A DNA stretch of 64,000 nt from a bacterium. GTDB taxonomy: Bacteria; Bacillota; Bacilli; Lactobacillales; Streptococcaceae. The notes below the pieces were generated by a model. It made no database searches. It had not been told where the DNA came from and worked only from the letters and a program-made list of their open reading frames with translations. The stretch is taken from assembly GCA_905221145.1 (NCBI GenBank), contig CAJNCA010000007.1, positions 29,379 through 93,378 of the forward strand, given 5' to 3'. Shown here piece by piece: positions 52,079 through 60,791 of this stretch; position 1 is the first letter of the stretch, and every line of letters starts with the position of its first letter. The translations under genes were made by a program, and so were the position numbers.

Positions 52079-53272
52079 TTATACCCATTCACCGTTTCCG
52101 TTAACAGTGTATCCGTCAACAGTTGTGTTCACTGAAAGGGCACCTGAACCATCAACATGGTACCATTTACCACCAACTTGGAACCATTGGCTAGCTTTCA
52201 TAGCACCTGAGTTGTCAAGGTAGTACCATTTACCACCGTCTTGCAACCAACCAGTTTGCATTTCACCTGAACCATTTAGGTAGTACCAAGTGTTACCATC
52301 TTTAACCCACCATTTTTGCATTACGCCTTCAGCGTTAAAGAAGTACCATTTACCGTCAACTTGTTTCCAACCTGTTACAGCTGTAGCGTTTTCGAAGAAT
52401 TTCCATCCTTCAGCTGTTTGAGCCCAACCGTGGTCAGCAACTGTTGTTGGTGTAGCTGAGTCACCAGCTTTTACAGAACGGGCTTTATCTTCTTTATATG
52501 GCAATGTGATAGAACCGTTTGAGTACATATCTTTACCAATTACAAGTTTACCTTCAACTGTAGTTGCTTCTTGGTGGTTTGATGCTGTTTTTGCAACACG
52601 GTATTTAAGGATTTCACCTTCTTTAAACATTACTGAACCACTTGCAAGCAAAGCTTCAGATTCGTTATCTGTAGTTACAGGTTCTTGTACGTAGTTACCA
52701 GCAACATAACCTTTTGCTGGGTCAACAAGTTGGTTAGTGTCTTTTGTAGCAGCGTAACCAAGTTTTTTACCAGAAGCATCTACTGCTTCTTTAACCATTT
52801 TACCACCGTAAGTGTAGTAGTCGTTTACTGAGAAGTCTGCATCACCGTTAACGTCTGTTTTAACTGTGAATACTTCATATTGTTTAGACTCAGCAGCACG
52901 AGTTGTTTGTGTTCCTTGTCCATAGATGTTTGTTCCACCAGGGATGATTTGGATATCGATTGTAGCACCTTGAACTGGTTTACCACCACCGTCTACAACA
53001 GTGATACGAGCACGTTTTGTAAATCCGTGTGCTTCATCACGTGCATACATAAGGTATGGGTATTTTTTAAGACCAAATGCATAACCAAAACGGTTGTTAG
53101 GGTTGCTCTCAGTTCCAACATTAGCTGGTAAATTAGCCCCGTTGTTACCTGATTTGTTGTAGTTACCAAATTGTGAACCAAAACGGCTGTTTGTAGTATC
53201 TTCAGCTGAAACTGCTGAAACTGCTGAGAATGCTGCAAGAGCAACTGCGCTTGTCAATAAAACTTTTTTCAT
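52079..53272 (-). CDS. Choline-binding surface protein with beta-sandwich N-terminal domain
   Basis: A 397-residue secreted protein starting MKKVLLTSAVALAAFSAVSA. After a short Asn-rich segment, residues about 70-260 contain an Ig-like or regulatory beta-sandwich domain (RARITVVDGGGKPVQGATID, TVKTDVNGDADFSVND). It ends with about five choline-binding repeats and the shared tail VDGYTVNGNGEWV. AAAGGAG lies eight bases before the ATG. An upstream in-frame region to 53362 contains the promoter and is not coding. The N-terminal domain differs from those of its two neighbours; its ligand is unknown. Confidence 0.88.
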   Translation of the reverse strand: MKKVLLTSAVALAAFSAVSAVSAEDTTNSRFGSQFGNYNKSGNNGANLPANVGTESNPNNRFGYAFGLKKYPYLMYARDEAHGFTKRARITVVDGGGKPVQGATIDIQIIPGGTNIYGQGTQTTRAAESKQYEVFTVKTDVNGDADFSVNDYYTYGGKMVKEAVDASGKKLGYAATKDTNQLVDPAKGYVAGNYVQEPVTTDNESEALLASGSVMFKEGEILKYRVAKTASNHQEATTVEGKLVIGKDMYSNGSITLPYKEDKARSVKAGDSATPTTVADHGWAQTAEGWKFFENATAVTGWKQVDGKWYFFNAEGVMQKWWVKDGNTWYYLNGSGEMQTGWLQDGGKWYYLDNSGAMKASQWFQVGGKWYHVDGSGALSVNTTVDGYTVNGNGEWV

Positions 53273-53333
53273 CGTTTTATCTCCTTTGTTTTTCTTTAAA
53301 ATATTTTTTCGTAAGACTATCTTACTACCATAC

Positions 53334-53362
53334 AGTATATAAATATTTGCAGGATTTGTCAA
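53334..53362 (-). promoter_or_regulatory. Promoter of the choline-binding gene at 52079
   Basis: A consensus -35 box TTGACA (53357-53362) and a -10 box TATACT (53334-53339) are 17 bases apart on the minus strand. The remaining gap to 53647 shows no gene. Confidence 0.75.
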
Positions 53363-53647
53363 GGGTTTTCTTCAAGTTTTTAAAGTTTTTACAATTTTTC
53401 AACAAAAAAGATGAAAAAAACATCTCTGTGAGATTGAATACGCTTCAAACATCCTATTTTTAAGTGAAAATCTCACAAATTTACCATCCTTGAGTCAAAT
53501 CATTCATATCTAAGCAACATAGACAGTTGGATAGAACTCACTTCTGTAGTATTATCCTATAACCCCTTCCAAATGTCAAGCAAAAATGACAAGTTTTTTG
53601 ATAAGAACTTGCCATTACACCAACTTTCTACTATTTAAAATGTGACC

Positions 53648-54064
53648 TCATAGCAAGGCCTCAAACTCAGAGACAGTCATGCCTAATTGCTCGCTTGCAA
53701 CCTCAGAAGTCAGAAGACCTTGGCGGACTAAATTTACTAAGCCTACTTTTAATCCCTCTTCGATACCCTCTGCTCGACCACGTTCAAGGCCGCGCTCTAA
53801 ACCTTGTTCGATACCTTCCGCCCCAGCTGTTTCCAAGGCATAGTCCTGTGCTAACAAGGCTTGTTCTTCTCGCATACGTAGTTGACTAAACATTTTCCTG
53901 TCCTCCTCGGACCAGCTTTTATAGTCTAGCAGTTGGTCTGCTTGGCTGATGGCTCGCTCGGGTTGCTGTGTAAAGGGCTTGTTCCCGAAAAACTCCAACC
54001 ACGGCTTGCTAACCTTGTCTTTGCTGGTTTCTCTGTATTTTTTTAGTTCCAAGAATGCTATTAC
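53648..54064 (-). pseudogene. Rpn-family gene fragment (C-terminal half only)
   Basis: A 134-residue frame matches the C-terminal half of the intact Rpn genes (PWLEFFGNKPFTQQPERAIS, DYKSWSEEDRKMFSQLRMRE), ending VSEFEALL. The nuclease core with its D and ExQ residues is missing. It directly follows the stop of the intact copy at 54076, so it is a leftover of a tandem duplication with a deletion. The joint lies near 54060. Confidence 0.88.
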
Positions 54065-54075
54065 TAGTGATGGTC

Positions 54076-54999
54076 TTATAAGAGTGCCTCAAATTCAGAG
54101 ATCGTCATACCTAATTGCTCACTAGCAAATTCGGAAGTTAAAACATGTTGGCGCACTAAATCAAGAAAGGTAAATATTTTCCCACGCTCCAGTCCCTGTT
54201 CAATCCCCTCAGATCGACCACGTTCTAAGCCTTGTTCAATACCTTCGGCTCTAGCCGTTTCCAAGGCATAATCCTGTGCTAACAAGGCTTGTTCTTCTCG
54301 CATACGTAGTTGACTAAACATTTTCCTGTCCTCCTCGGACCAGCTCTTGTAGTCCAGCAGTTGGTCTGCCTGGCTGATGGCTCGCTCTGGTTGCTGGGTA
54401 AAGGGCTTGTTCCCGAAAAACTCCAACCACGGCTTGCGAACCTCGTCTTTGCTGGTTTCTCTGTATTTTTTTAATTCCAAGAATGCCATCTTGACTAGAT
54501 GGTTTTCTTGTCCATTGTTTGTGATAGTTAAGACCTCACCTGTCGTATCCTCTCGCATGCTAAAGCTATGAAAAGCCAAATCATCCTGAAAGTAATTACT
54601 ATCTACAATTGCGATAGCGTATACTGGTGCGATGTGTTTGTAGCTCTGATGAGTATTGCCTTCCTGCTGGCGAATTTTTTCAAGGTTTTGATTGACCTGA
54701 CTGCACAGATAAGCCCACAGGCGATTGATGAAAAAATTCTGATGATGAACCTGAATCTCAATGATTACTTGAGTTCCATTATCTAACTCCGCCAAGACGT
54801 CTATACTGGTATAGAAATCCTGCGCCGAGTACGGTAGGGAAGGCAAGACGTGAATGTTACTCCCCTCCAAAATGGTCACATTTTTGGCTGGCAAGTCCAG
54901 CATATCGCGAATAAATTGACAAGTGATCTCTGGATTGCTAAAGATTTTCTTAGCAACCAAGTCATTAGTTGGGCTGATGCCCGGATGTCTTAGAATCAT
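54076..54999 (-). CDS. Rpn-family PD-(D/E)XK nuclease (right copy)
   Basis: A 307-residue protein starting MILRHPGISPTNDLVAKKIF with the same nuclease core as the left copy (SIDVLAELDNG, VIIEIQVHHQ). The C-terminal Gly-Leu-Glu repeat is one unit longer (GLERGRSEGIEQGLERGK). AAAGGAGGAAGAGG precedes the ATG. The gene points towards the surface-protein island, as does the left copy, so the two form inverted repeats of about 1 kb around the island. A cin-box-like motif lies 69 bases upstream. Confidence 0.88.
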   Translation of the reverse strand: MILRHPGISPTNDLVAKKIFSNPEITCQFIRDMLDLPAKNVTILEGSNIHVLPSLPYSAQDFYTSIDVLAELDNGTQVIIEIQVHHQNFFINRLWAYLCSQVNQNLEKIRQQEGNTHQSYKHIAPVYAIAIVDSNYFQDDLAFHSFSMREDTTGEVLTITNNGQENHLVKMAFLELKKYRETSKDEVRKPWLEFFGNKPFTQQPERAISQADQLLDYKSWSEEDRKMFSQLRMREEQALLAQDYALETARAEGIEQGLERGRSEGIEQGLERGKIFTFLDLVRQHVLTSEFASEQLGMTISEFEALL

Positions 55000-55067
55000 C
55001 CTCTTCCTCCTTTTATTATACCACAGTTTTAAATCTAGGTTTCCTAGATTCTCTGGCTCTATCTATT

Positions 55068-55075
55068 TATTCGGA
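55068..55075 (-). promoter_or_regulatory. Cin-box-like SigX motif before the right Rpn gene
   Basis: TCCGAATA within CTTTTTCCGAATAAATAGA on the minus strand. The whole upstream segment is shared with the left Rpn copy, including the AATCTAG/CTAGATT repeat and a TGTGGTATAAT -10 box near 55015-55020. Confidence 0.6.
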
Positions 55076-55090
55076 AAAAGGATGAAAAAA

Positions 55091-55108
55091 CCTGAGAATC
55101 ATCTCAGG
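55091..55108 (-). terminator. Terminator of prs
   Basis: CCTGAGA pairs with TCTCAGG around four bases, with a T-run on the minus-strand 3' side, 9 bases after the prs stop. Confidence 0.8.
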
Positions 55109-55116
55109 CTTGGGCA

Positions 55117-56085
55117 TTAAATCTTTTTCTCAATACTGAAAAGTGGAGAAAGTGGGCGTTTTTCATGGATACGCACGATAGCATCACCCAGTAGATGAGC
55201 GATTGAAATTTGCTCAATCTTATCAATCAAACGCTCTTCGGGGAGATAGATGGTATCCAAAACAACCAATTTCTTAATAGCTGAATTTTGGATATTGTCC
55301 ATAGCAGGACCAGAAAGAACTGGGTGCGTACAGCTTGCATAGACTTCAACAGCACCAGCTTCTGCAAGAGCATCTGCCGCATGACAAATGGTTCCAGCCG
55401 TATCAATCATATCATCAATCAAGATACAAGTCTTGCCTTCTACCTTACCGATGATGTTCATGACTTCACTAGTATTCATCTTATCAACGCTACGACGTTT
55501 GTCAATAATAGCGATAGATGTTTTCAAAAATTCTGCCAACTTACGGGCACGAGTCACCCCTCCATGGTCTGGGCTGACAACCACATAGTCAGAACCAACC
55601 ATGCCACGACGCTCAAAATAATCTGCAATCAGAGGAGCTCCCATCAAGTGATCCACAGGAATATCAAAGAATCCTTGAATCTGCGCAGCATGCAAGTCGA
55701 TTGTCAATAAACGATCTACTCCAGCTACTTCAAGCATATTTGCGACAAGTTTTGAAGTGATTGGCTCACGCGCTCTCGCCTTTCTATCCTGACGTGCATA
55801 CCCATAGTAAGGCATGACAACATTGACAGATTCTGCACTCGCACGCTTCAAAGCATCTACCATAATCAAAATTTCAAGCAGATTGTCATTTACAGGCGAA
55901 CTAGTTGATTGTAGGATAAAGACGTGTTTCCCACGGATTGATTCTTCGATGTTGACCTGAATCTCTCCATCTGAAAATTGGCGAACACTTGATTTCCCCA
56001 ACTCTATCCCAATCTCCTGCGCCACACGTTCTGCCAATTCTTTATTAGAAGAAAGGGCAAACAGCTTTAAATCAGAAAAAGACAT
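55117..56085 (-). CDS. prs: Ribose-phosphate pyrophosphokinase
   Basis: A 322-residue enzyme that makes PRPP from ribose-5-phosphate and ATP, feeding purine, pyrimidine, His and Trp synthesis. Class I features are [19 protein letters not shown] near the N-terminus, [20 protein letters not shown] in the middle and the PRPP loop [12 protein letters not shown]. The start at 56085 has CGGAGGAAATC upstream; a frame from 56124 includes the leader and is rejected. It supplies the first substrate of the purine genes elsewhere in this window. Confidence 0.96.
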   Translation of the reverse strand: MSFSDLKLFALSSNKELAERVAQEIGIELGKSSVRQFSDGEIQVNIEESIRGKHVFILQSTSSPVNDNLLEILIMVDALKRASAESVNVVMPYYGYARQDRKARAREPITSKLVANMLEVAGVDRLLTIDLHAAQIQGFFDIPVDHLMGAPLIADYFERRGMVGSDYVVVSPDHGGVTRARKLAEFLKTSIAIIDKRRSVDKMNTSEVMNIIGKVEGKTCILIDDMIDTAGTICHAADALAEAGAVEVYASCTHPVLSGPAMDNIQNSAIKKLVVLDTIYLPEERLIDKIEQISIAHLLGDAIVRIHEKRPLSPLFSIEKKI

Positions 56086-56184
56086 GATTTCCTCCGGTAT
56101 ATATGTATCGCTTGTGCTTTTCACAAGATTTTTCCATCTACCATTGTAGCGCTTTTTGCACTATTTTTCAATCAAAAATAAAAG

Positions 56185-56207
56185 AAGGGCACCATATTTG
56201 TACCCTT
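56185..56207 (-). terminator. Possible terminator of the PrsW-like gene
   Basis: AAGGGCAC pairs imperfectly with GTACCCTT, followed by CTTTTATTTTT on the minus strand, 24 bases after the stop. Confidence 0.5.
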
Positions 56208-56230
56208 GCATCATTCTTTTGAAAAATATT

Positions 56231-57046
56231 CTAGTTCATCAACTCATTGTGCTTCTCAACAAATCGATAAGCCTGGTAAAAACCATAGAGAGTAATAGCC
56301 GTAACCACTGGAATCGCTAGTGGCAACTCTGTCTCCAACTCCACAAAAGGAGAGTTAAACAAGAAGTGAGTTCCCAAGGCTAAACCTAGGAAAATAAGCC
56401 CCTGTTTCTTGCCAACATTCTGTCCTTTATAGGCTCTATAAAACAAGTAAACACCTACTACCGCCAAACCTGAAAAAGTCCAGTGAGAAGCAATTCCTGA
56501 GATAATACGCTCTAAAATTCTCGAAATGGTAAAGTCAAATCCCTCTGGCAAATCCGTACGAATGTAGCCAATATCCTCAATCATTTGGAATCCCAAACCA
56601 GAAGCAATCCCTAGTAAGAACAAAGATTTTAATTTTCGCACAGGAATCAAAGCTAAAACAAAGACAAGTGGCAACAATTTCAATGGCTCTTCTACCAAAG
56701 GAGCCACAATAGCACTTTCAAAAGCATTTAAAAAGGCACTATCTGGGAAAAGAACACCCAGTAAATCATGGATATAGGTATTCGCAAAGCTAGACAACCA
56801 GCCTGAAAGGAACATCCCACCCAATAAAGACAAGATCAAGGCATTCTTTGGCAATTCCCATTTTTTCCCAAGACGGAAAAGGAAATAAAGAGCCGGAATC
56901 ATGTAAAAGAGAGCTAGAAAGATAGAAACTCCCATTAGTCCATATTCCGCAGCTGACATCGAACCATCCGTATAGTAGATGGTTTCATACTGTACACCAA
57001 TACAGAGCAATAAAATAAAAATAAATAAAATACTGTTTTTCTTCAT
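56231..57046 (-). CDS. PrsW-family intramembrane metalloprotease-like protein
   Basis: A 271-residue protein with about eight membrane segments. Conserved family motifs are all present: APLVEEPLKLLPL (EExxK), GLGFQMIEDIGY (GxGFxxxE) and SHWTFSG (HxxxG). PrsW proteases cleave anti-sigma factors or other membrane proteins in Gram-positives; the substrate here is unknown. It lies between carbonic anhydrase and prs on the same strand, with a possible terminator after it. Confidence 0.85.
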   Translation of the reverse strand: MKKNSILFIFILLLCIGVQYETIYYTDGSMSAAEYGLMGVSIFLALFYMIPALYFLFRLGKKWELPKNALILSLLGGMFLSGWLSSFANTYIHDLLGVLFPDSAFLNAFESAIVAPLVEEPLKLLPLVFVLALIPVRKLKSLFLLGIASGLGFQMIEDIGYIRTDLPEGFDFTISRILERIISGIASHWTFSGLAVVGVYLFYRAYKGQNVGKKQGLIFLGLALGTHFLFNSPFVELETELPLAIPVVTAITLYGFYQAYRFVEKHNELMN

Positions 57047-57070
57047 ACACTTTCTTTCTAAATAAAGTAT

Positions 57071-57568
57071 TTACAATTCTACAACTGTCATACTTCCTGT
57101 ATCCACATCGTAAATGGCGCCAGAGATAATGACATCGTCTGGTATTAGGGGAGATTCGATAAGCAGTTGCATATCCTCTCGCACACTCTCCTCTATATCT
57201 TGGAAGGGCAAGAAGTCCTGGTCTGACACATCGACACCTAATTCTTCTTTCAGATACTCCTGAAAAGGACCATTTTCAAAGGTCTGGGCACCACAGTCTG
57301 TGTGGTGTAGCACCACAATCTCTCTTGTCCCCATCTGTTGCTGGGAAATCACCAGCGAACGAATCATGTCCTCTGTCACTCGACCACCTGCATTCCGCAA
57401 GATATGAGCATCCCCAAGTGCCAATCCCAGAGCTTGCGCAACGTGCAAACGTGAGTCCATACAGGTCACAATGGCTACTCTAGTTTTGGGTTTAAGTGGC
57501 AGATTTAACTGCCCATGTAGGGCAACATAAGCCTGATTAGCTTGCATAAACTGTTCAAAATACGACAC
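57071..57568 (-). CDS. Beta-class carbonic anhydrase
   Basis: A 165-residue zinc enzyme that interconverts CO2 and bicarbonate. Zinc and catalytic residues lie in VTCMDSRLH and HHTDCGAQ. The start chosen is a GTG at 57568 with a strong GAGGAGGG site, giving VSYFEQFMQANQAY; a GTG at 57637 immediately after radA would add 23 residues, but has no good ribosome binding site. Bicarbonate is needed for carboxylation reactions such as PurK. It follows radA in the same direction. Confidence 0.92.
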   Translation of the reverse strand: MSYFEQFMQANQAYVALHGQLNLPLKPKTRVAIVTCMDSRLHVAQALGLALGDAHILRNAGGRVTEDMIRSLVISQQQMGTREIVVLHHTDCGAQTFENGPFQEYLKEELGVDVSDQDFLPFQDIEESVREDMQLLIESPLIPDDVIISGAIYDVDTGSMTVVEL

Positions 57569-57640
57569 GATTCCCTCCTCGAAAATTTGATAGTCAAATA
57601 TTTCTCCTATCTTATCATTTTTAAGAGGATTTGTCACGGA

Positions 57641-59002
57641 TTATGCAAAGACCTTTTTCAAAACCTCCTGAATCGTTGTCACACCAATGACCTGAATTTC
57701 CTTAGGCGGAGTGATTCCTGTCAAGGAATTCTTGGGTACATAAATCTTAGTAAAGCCCAGTTTAGCAGCTTCATTGATACGTTGCTCGATACGATTCACG
57801 CGCCGAATCTCTCCCGTCAAGCCCAGTTCGCCTACAAAACATTCCTGAGGATTAGTTGGCTTGTCCTTGTAGCTCGAAGCAATAGCAACTGCAACGGCCA
57901 AGTCAATGGCAGGCTCATCCAATTTGACACCGCCAGCAGATTTGAGATAGGCGTCCTGATTTTGCAAGAGAAGACCTGCACGATTTTCCAAAACAGCCAT
58001 AATCAGACTCGCACGATTAAAATCAAGTCCTGTCGTAGTACGTTTGGCATTTCCAAACATGGTCGGTGTCACCAAAGCCTGAACCTCCGCCAAAATCGGA
58101 CGCGTCCCTTCCATGGTCACAACGATTGACGAGCCAGTTGCTCCATCCAAACGCTCTTCTAGGAAAACTTGACTCGGATTGAGGACCTCAACCAGACCAC
58201 CCGACTGCATCTCAAAAATCCCAATCTCATTAGTGGAGCCAAAACGGTTTTTGACTGCTCTTAGGATACGAAATGTATGGTGGCGCTCCCCTTCAAAGTA
58301 AAGCACCGTATCCACCATATGTTCCAACATACGTGGACCAGCCAAGGTTCCTTCCTTGGTCACATGACCTACGATAAAGATAGCAATATTATTTGTCTTA
58401 GCCAGCTGCATGAGTTCAGCCGTCACCTCACGCACCTGAGAAACAGACCCCTGCACCCCTGAAATCTCAGGAGACATAATGGTTTGGATAGAGTCAATAA
58501 TGAGGAAATCTGGCTGGATGCGCTCCACCTCAGCACGAACACTCTGCATATTGGTCTCTGCATAGAGATAAAACTCGCTATCAATATCACCCAAACGCTC
58601 TGCACGTAGTTTAATCTGCTGGGCAGACTCCTCCCCACTGACGTAGAGAACCGTTCCCACTTGGGACAACTGGGTTGAGACTTGTAGTAGAAGCGTTGAT
58701 TTCCCGATTCCAGGATCCCCACCAATGAGGACAAGACTTCCCGGTACCACTCCGCCTCCAAGTACACGGTTGAATTCCTCCATCTCCGTCTTGGTTCGAT
58801 TGACGTTGATTGAAGTCACCTCAGCCAGTTTCATGGGCTTGGTTTTCTCACCTGTCAAGGACACACGCGCATTCTTTACCTCGGCAACCTCAACCTCTTC
58901 TACAAAAGAAGACCAAGACCCACAGTTGGGACAACGTCCTAGATACTTAGGTGAATTATATTCACAATTTTGACACACAAATGTCGCTTTTTTCTTTGCG
59001 AT
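57641..59002 (-). CDS. radA: DNA repair and recombination protein RadA (Sms)
   Basis: A RecA-like ATPase, 453 residues with the start chosen here. It acts as a D-loop helicase in transformation and repair. An N-terminal C4 zinc finger (CQNC...CPNC) is followed by Walker [11 protein letters not shown], the RadA-specific KNRFG motif ([14 protein letters not shown]) and a Lon-like C-terminal domain. The start codon is unusual: no ATG, GTG or TTG fits. The conserved [12 protein letters not shown] is preceded by two ATC codons (59003-59005, 59000-59002), with AAAGAGG upstream. The second ATC, six bases after GAGG, is chosen. It ends the dut-HP-radA late competence operon. Confidence 0.93.
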   Translation of the reverse strand: MAKKKATFVCQNCEYNSPKYLGRCPNCGSWSSFVEEVEVAEVKNARVSLTGEKTKPMKLAEVTSINVNRTKTEMEEFNRVLGGGVVPGSLVLIGGDPGIGKSTLLLQVSTQLSQVGTVLYVSGEESAQQIKLRAERLGDIDSEFYLYAETNMQSVRAEVERIQPDFLIIDSIQTIMSPEISGVQGSVSQVREVTAELMQLAKTNNIAIFIVGHVTKEGTLAGPRMLEHMVDTVLYFEGERHHTFRILRAVKNRFGSTNEIGIFEMQSGGLVEVLNPSQVFLEERLDGATGSSIVVTMEGTRPILAEVQALVTPTMFGNAKRTTTGLDFNRASLIMAVLENRAGLLLQNQDAYLKSAGGVKLDEPAIDLAVAVAIASSYKDKPTNPQECFVGELGLTGEIRRVNRIEQRINEAAKLGFTKIYVPKNSLTGITPPKEIQVIGVTTIQEVLKKVFA

Positions 59003-59015
59003 GATAAACCTCTTT

Positions 59016-59531
59016 CTATATCTCTAACTCACACTCAATCACTTGGCAAAAATCAATCTTCTCATTTAGCACAAACTGGCGCATGAGCATGTTGTGAGTT
59101 ACCACTATCACGGTCTGGTAATCTCGATACTTAGCCATGCATTCTAGAAAACGAGACTTCATCTCCGTAGCTGTCTCATATTGAATAGGGCTATTAGGAA
59201 GTAACTCCCCCTTATTTTCTAAAAACATAGTGCGAGCTTTTTCAAAATTATCTGTGCCACTTTCATAGACCTGCCATTCATGCAATAATGGCTCCACTCT
59301 TAAAGGAAGTCCCGTAGCACAAACCACATAAGAAGCCGTTTCTAAAGCTCTTGTGACTGCAGAAGATATGATTATTTCTGCTGAAGGGAGTAAAGGATTT
59401 TTGCTCAGTTCCTGGGCTTGCTGCCGTCCCTTCTCAGACAAGGGTGCCAAATCTATCCCAAATCCCGTATAAGAACGCTCCTCTAACTCACGGTAATCTG
59501 GCTCCCCGTGTCGTACAAAGATAATCTTCAT
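59016..59531 (-). CDS. Histidine phosphatase / phosphoglycerate mutase-family protein
   Basis: A 171-residue protein with the phosphohistidine motif [11 protein letters not shown] at the N-terminus and the second catalytic histidine in [11 protein letters not shown]. These enzymes dephosphorylate varied small molecules; the substrate is unknown. The start at 59531 follows the dut stop by one base. A frame from 59594 overlaps dut and is rejected. Its position between dut and radA places it in the late competence operon. Confidence 0.9.
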   Translation of the reverse strand: MKIIFVRHGEPDYRELEERSYTGFGIDLAPLSEKGRQQAQELSKNPLLPSAEIIISSAVTRALETASYVVCATGLPLRVEPLLHEWQVYESGTDNFEKARTMFLENKGELLPNSPIQYETATEMKSRFLECMAKYRDYQTVIVVTHNMLMRQFVLNEKIDFCQVIECELEI

Positions 59532-59532
59532 C

Positions 59533-59976
59533 CTAGTGACCGGTTGACCCAAATCCACCAGTTCGAACACCATCAGCCGCATCTCCATCTGCAATTAAGA
59601 AAGGAGCAAATACAGCCTGAACCACACGTTCCCCAACTTCAAGAACAACCTCTTGGTCTGTGATATTCTTCATCTGAGCAAAAATATGACCTTCATTCCC
59701 TGGGTTACCATAATAATCTCCATCAATGACACCTACAGAGTTAATCAAGACCAAGCCCTTCTTACGAGGATTTGAAGAACGATCATAAAGGTAGAGAACC
59801 TCAGTCGGCTGCATATAAGCCTTAACCCCTGTCGGAACCAAGACAATCTCTCCTGGCGCAATAACCGTACGCACAGCAACCTTTAAGTCGTAACCAGCCG
59901 CATGCGCTGTCTCACGCTTGGGCAATAAATTTTCATCTGTAAAAGTAGAAACCAATTCAAAACCACGAATTTTCAT
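59533..59976 (-). CDS. dut: dUTP diphosphatase
   Basis: A 147-residue trimeric dUTPase with its five motifs: AAGYDLKVA, DRSSNPRKKG, GVIDGDYYGN, RVVQAVFAPF and the C-terminal GGFGSTGH. It removes dUTP and makes dUMP, preventing uracil in DNA. It is the first gene of the dut-HP-radA operon, preceded by a cin-box at 60025-60032, and is known as a late competence gene in pneumococcus. Confidence 0.95.
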   Translation of the reverse strand: MKIRGFELVSTFTDENLLPKRETAHAAGYDLKVAVRTVIAPGEIVLVPTGVKAYMQPTEVLYLYDRSSNPRKKGLVLINSVGVIDGDYYGNPGNEGHIFAQMKNITDQEVVLEVGERVVQAVFAPFLIADGDAADGVRTGGFGSTGH

Positions 59977-60024
59977 AATTTTCTCTTTTCTATTATCATT
60001 TATTCTAGATTATTCTATCTTATT

Positions 60025-60032
60025 TATTCGGA
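60025..60032 (-). promoter_or_regulatory. Cin-box (SigX) of the dut-radA late competence operon
   Basis: TCCGAATA within CTTTTTCCGAATAAATAAG on the minus strand, 49 bases before dut. The operon is a known late competence unit in pneumococcus, so this serves as the in-window reference for the similar motifs at 27284-27665, 43222 and 55068. Confidence 0.75.
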
Positions 60033-60041
60033 AAAAGCACG

Positions 60042-60122
60042 AAAAAAAGAGCACACAATTCAAATCGCTTAGGGCTGCTGGATTCCTCCCCTGACCCGCT
60101 TCACGCAGAACTGTTGCTCCAC
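60042..60122 (-). ncRNA. ffs: Small SRP RNA (4.5S type)
   Basis: The conserved SRP RNA apical hairpin is present: GGGTCAGGGGAGGAATCCAG followed by CAGCCC. The flanks GAGCAACAGTTC and GAATTGTGTGCTC close the stem, and a T-run (CTCTTTTTTTC) ends it. An extended -10 box TGATATAAT (TATAAT at 60128-60133) lies seven bases before the predicted start. The RNA binds Ffh and directs membrane protein targeting. The size, about 80 nucleotides, fits the short bacterial form. It lies between tadA and dut, where pneumococcus also has it. Confidence 0.92.
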
Positions 60123-60162
60123 TATTTATTATATCACATTCCTATTCATTTTAAAAGAAAAA

Positions 60163-60630
60163 TTATTTTTTCCGTCTATTTCTAAAAAAGTCCTGCATAA
60201 TAGCTGCGCATTCATCTTCCAAAATTCCCGTTTCAACCTCTACACGATGGTTGAGACGCTCATCTGTCAAAATATCGTACAAACTCCCAGCAGCGCCAAA
60301 TTTCTGGTTTTTAGCCCCATAGACCACGTTTGGAATACGGGCAAGCCCAATCGCCCCACTACACATGACACAAGGCTCAATGGTCACAAAAAGCGTGCAA
60401 TCCAGCAAGCGCCAACTCTCCTCACTCAAGTTCGCATTCTCTATAGCCATAATCTCCGCATGCATAACCGCTCGCTGCAATTCCTCACGTGCATTATGCC
60501 CACGACCAATGATTTCCCTATCTTTGACAATCACACAACCAATTGGAATTTCATCATGTTCCAAGGCAATCTCAGCTTCTCTCAAAGCCTCCCTCATAAA
60601 GACTTCTTTTTCTTCAAGCGTATAATCCAT
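60163..60630 (-). CDS. tadA: tRNA-specific adenosine deaminase
   Basis: A 155-residue zinc deaminase that converts adenosine to inosine at the wobble position of tRNA-Arg. The zinc site is His57-Ala-Glu59 in AVMHAEIMA and Cys87/Cys90 in EPCVMCSGAI. The length and motifs are standard. It is followed by the SRP RNA gene and preceded by the terminator of the small RNA at 60685-60785. Confidence 0.95.
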   Translation of the reverse strand: MDYTLEEKEVFMREALREAEIALEHDEIPIGCVIVKDREIIGRGHNAREELQRAVMHAEIMAIENANLSEESWRLLDCTLFVTIEPCVMCSGAIGLARIPNVVYGAKNQKFGAAGSLYDILTDERLNHRVEVETGILEDECAAIMQDFFRNRRKK

Positions 60631-60684
60631 CTCTTTTCCCTTTTCCTACTTGTCGATTTTATTATTATATCATGAATCCCAACA

Positions 60685-60785
60685 CAAAAAAAGCCACCGA
60701 ATGCGGTGACTCTATAGGGAGATTATTATGAAAAAGAAAAGTTTAGGATATTTGTTACAACAAGTTAGGAGGTCTTCTTGTAACT
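60685..60785 (-). ncRNA. CiaR-dependent small RNA (csRNA type)
   Basis: The predicted transcript starts at 60785 with a stem GTTACAA (60778-60784) / TTGTAAC (60754-60760). Its loop carries CCTCCT, complementary to Shine-Dalgarno sequences, and a second anti-SD stretch CTCCCT follows. It ends in a strong terminator (CACCG/CGGTG stem, 60693-60710, then seven T). The promoter has CiaR repeats and a -10 box with correct spacing. This matches the csRNA family of streptococci, whose members repress translation of targets such as comC. Length is about 101 nucleotides. Confidence 0.8.
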
Positions 60786-60791
60786 GTCTAT

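Noticed and set aside
57569..57637. Longer start for carbonic anhydrase (188 residues)
   Set aside because: The GTG at 57637 has no Shine-Dalgarno sequence, whereas the GTG at 57568 follows GAGGAGGG and matches the usual family start.
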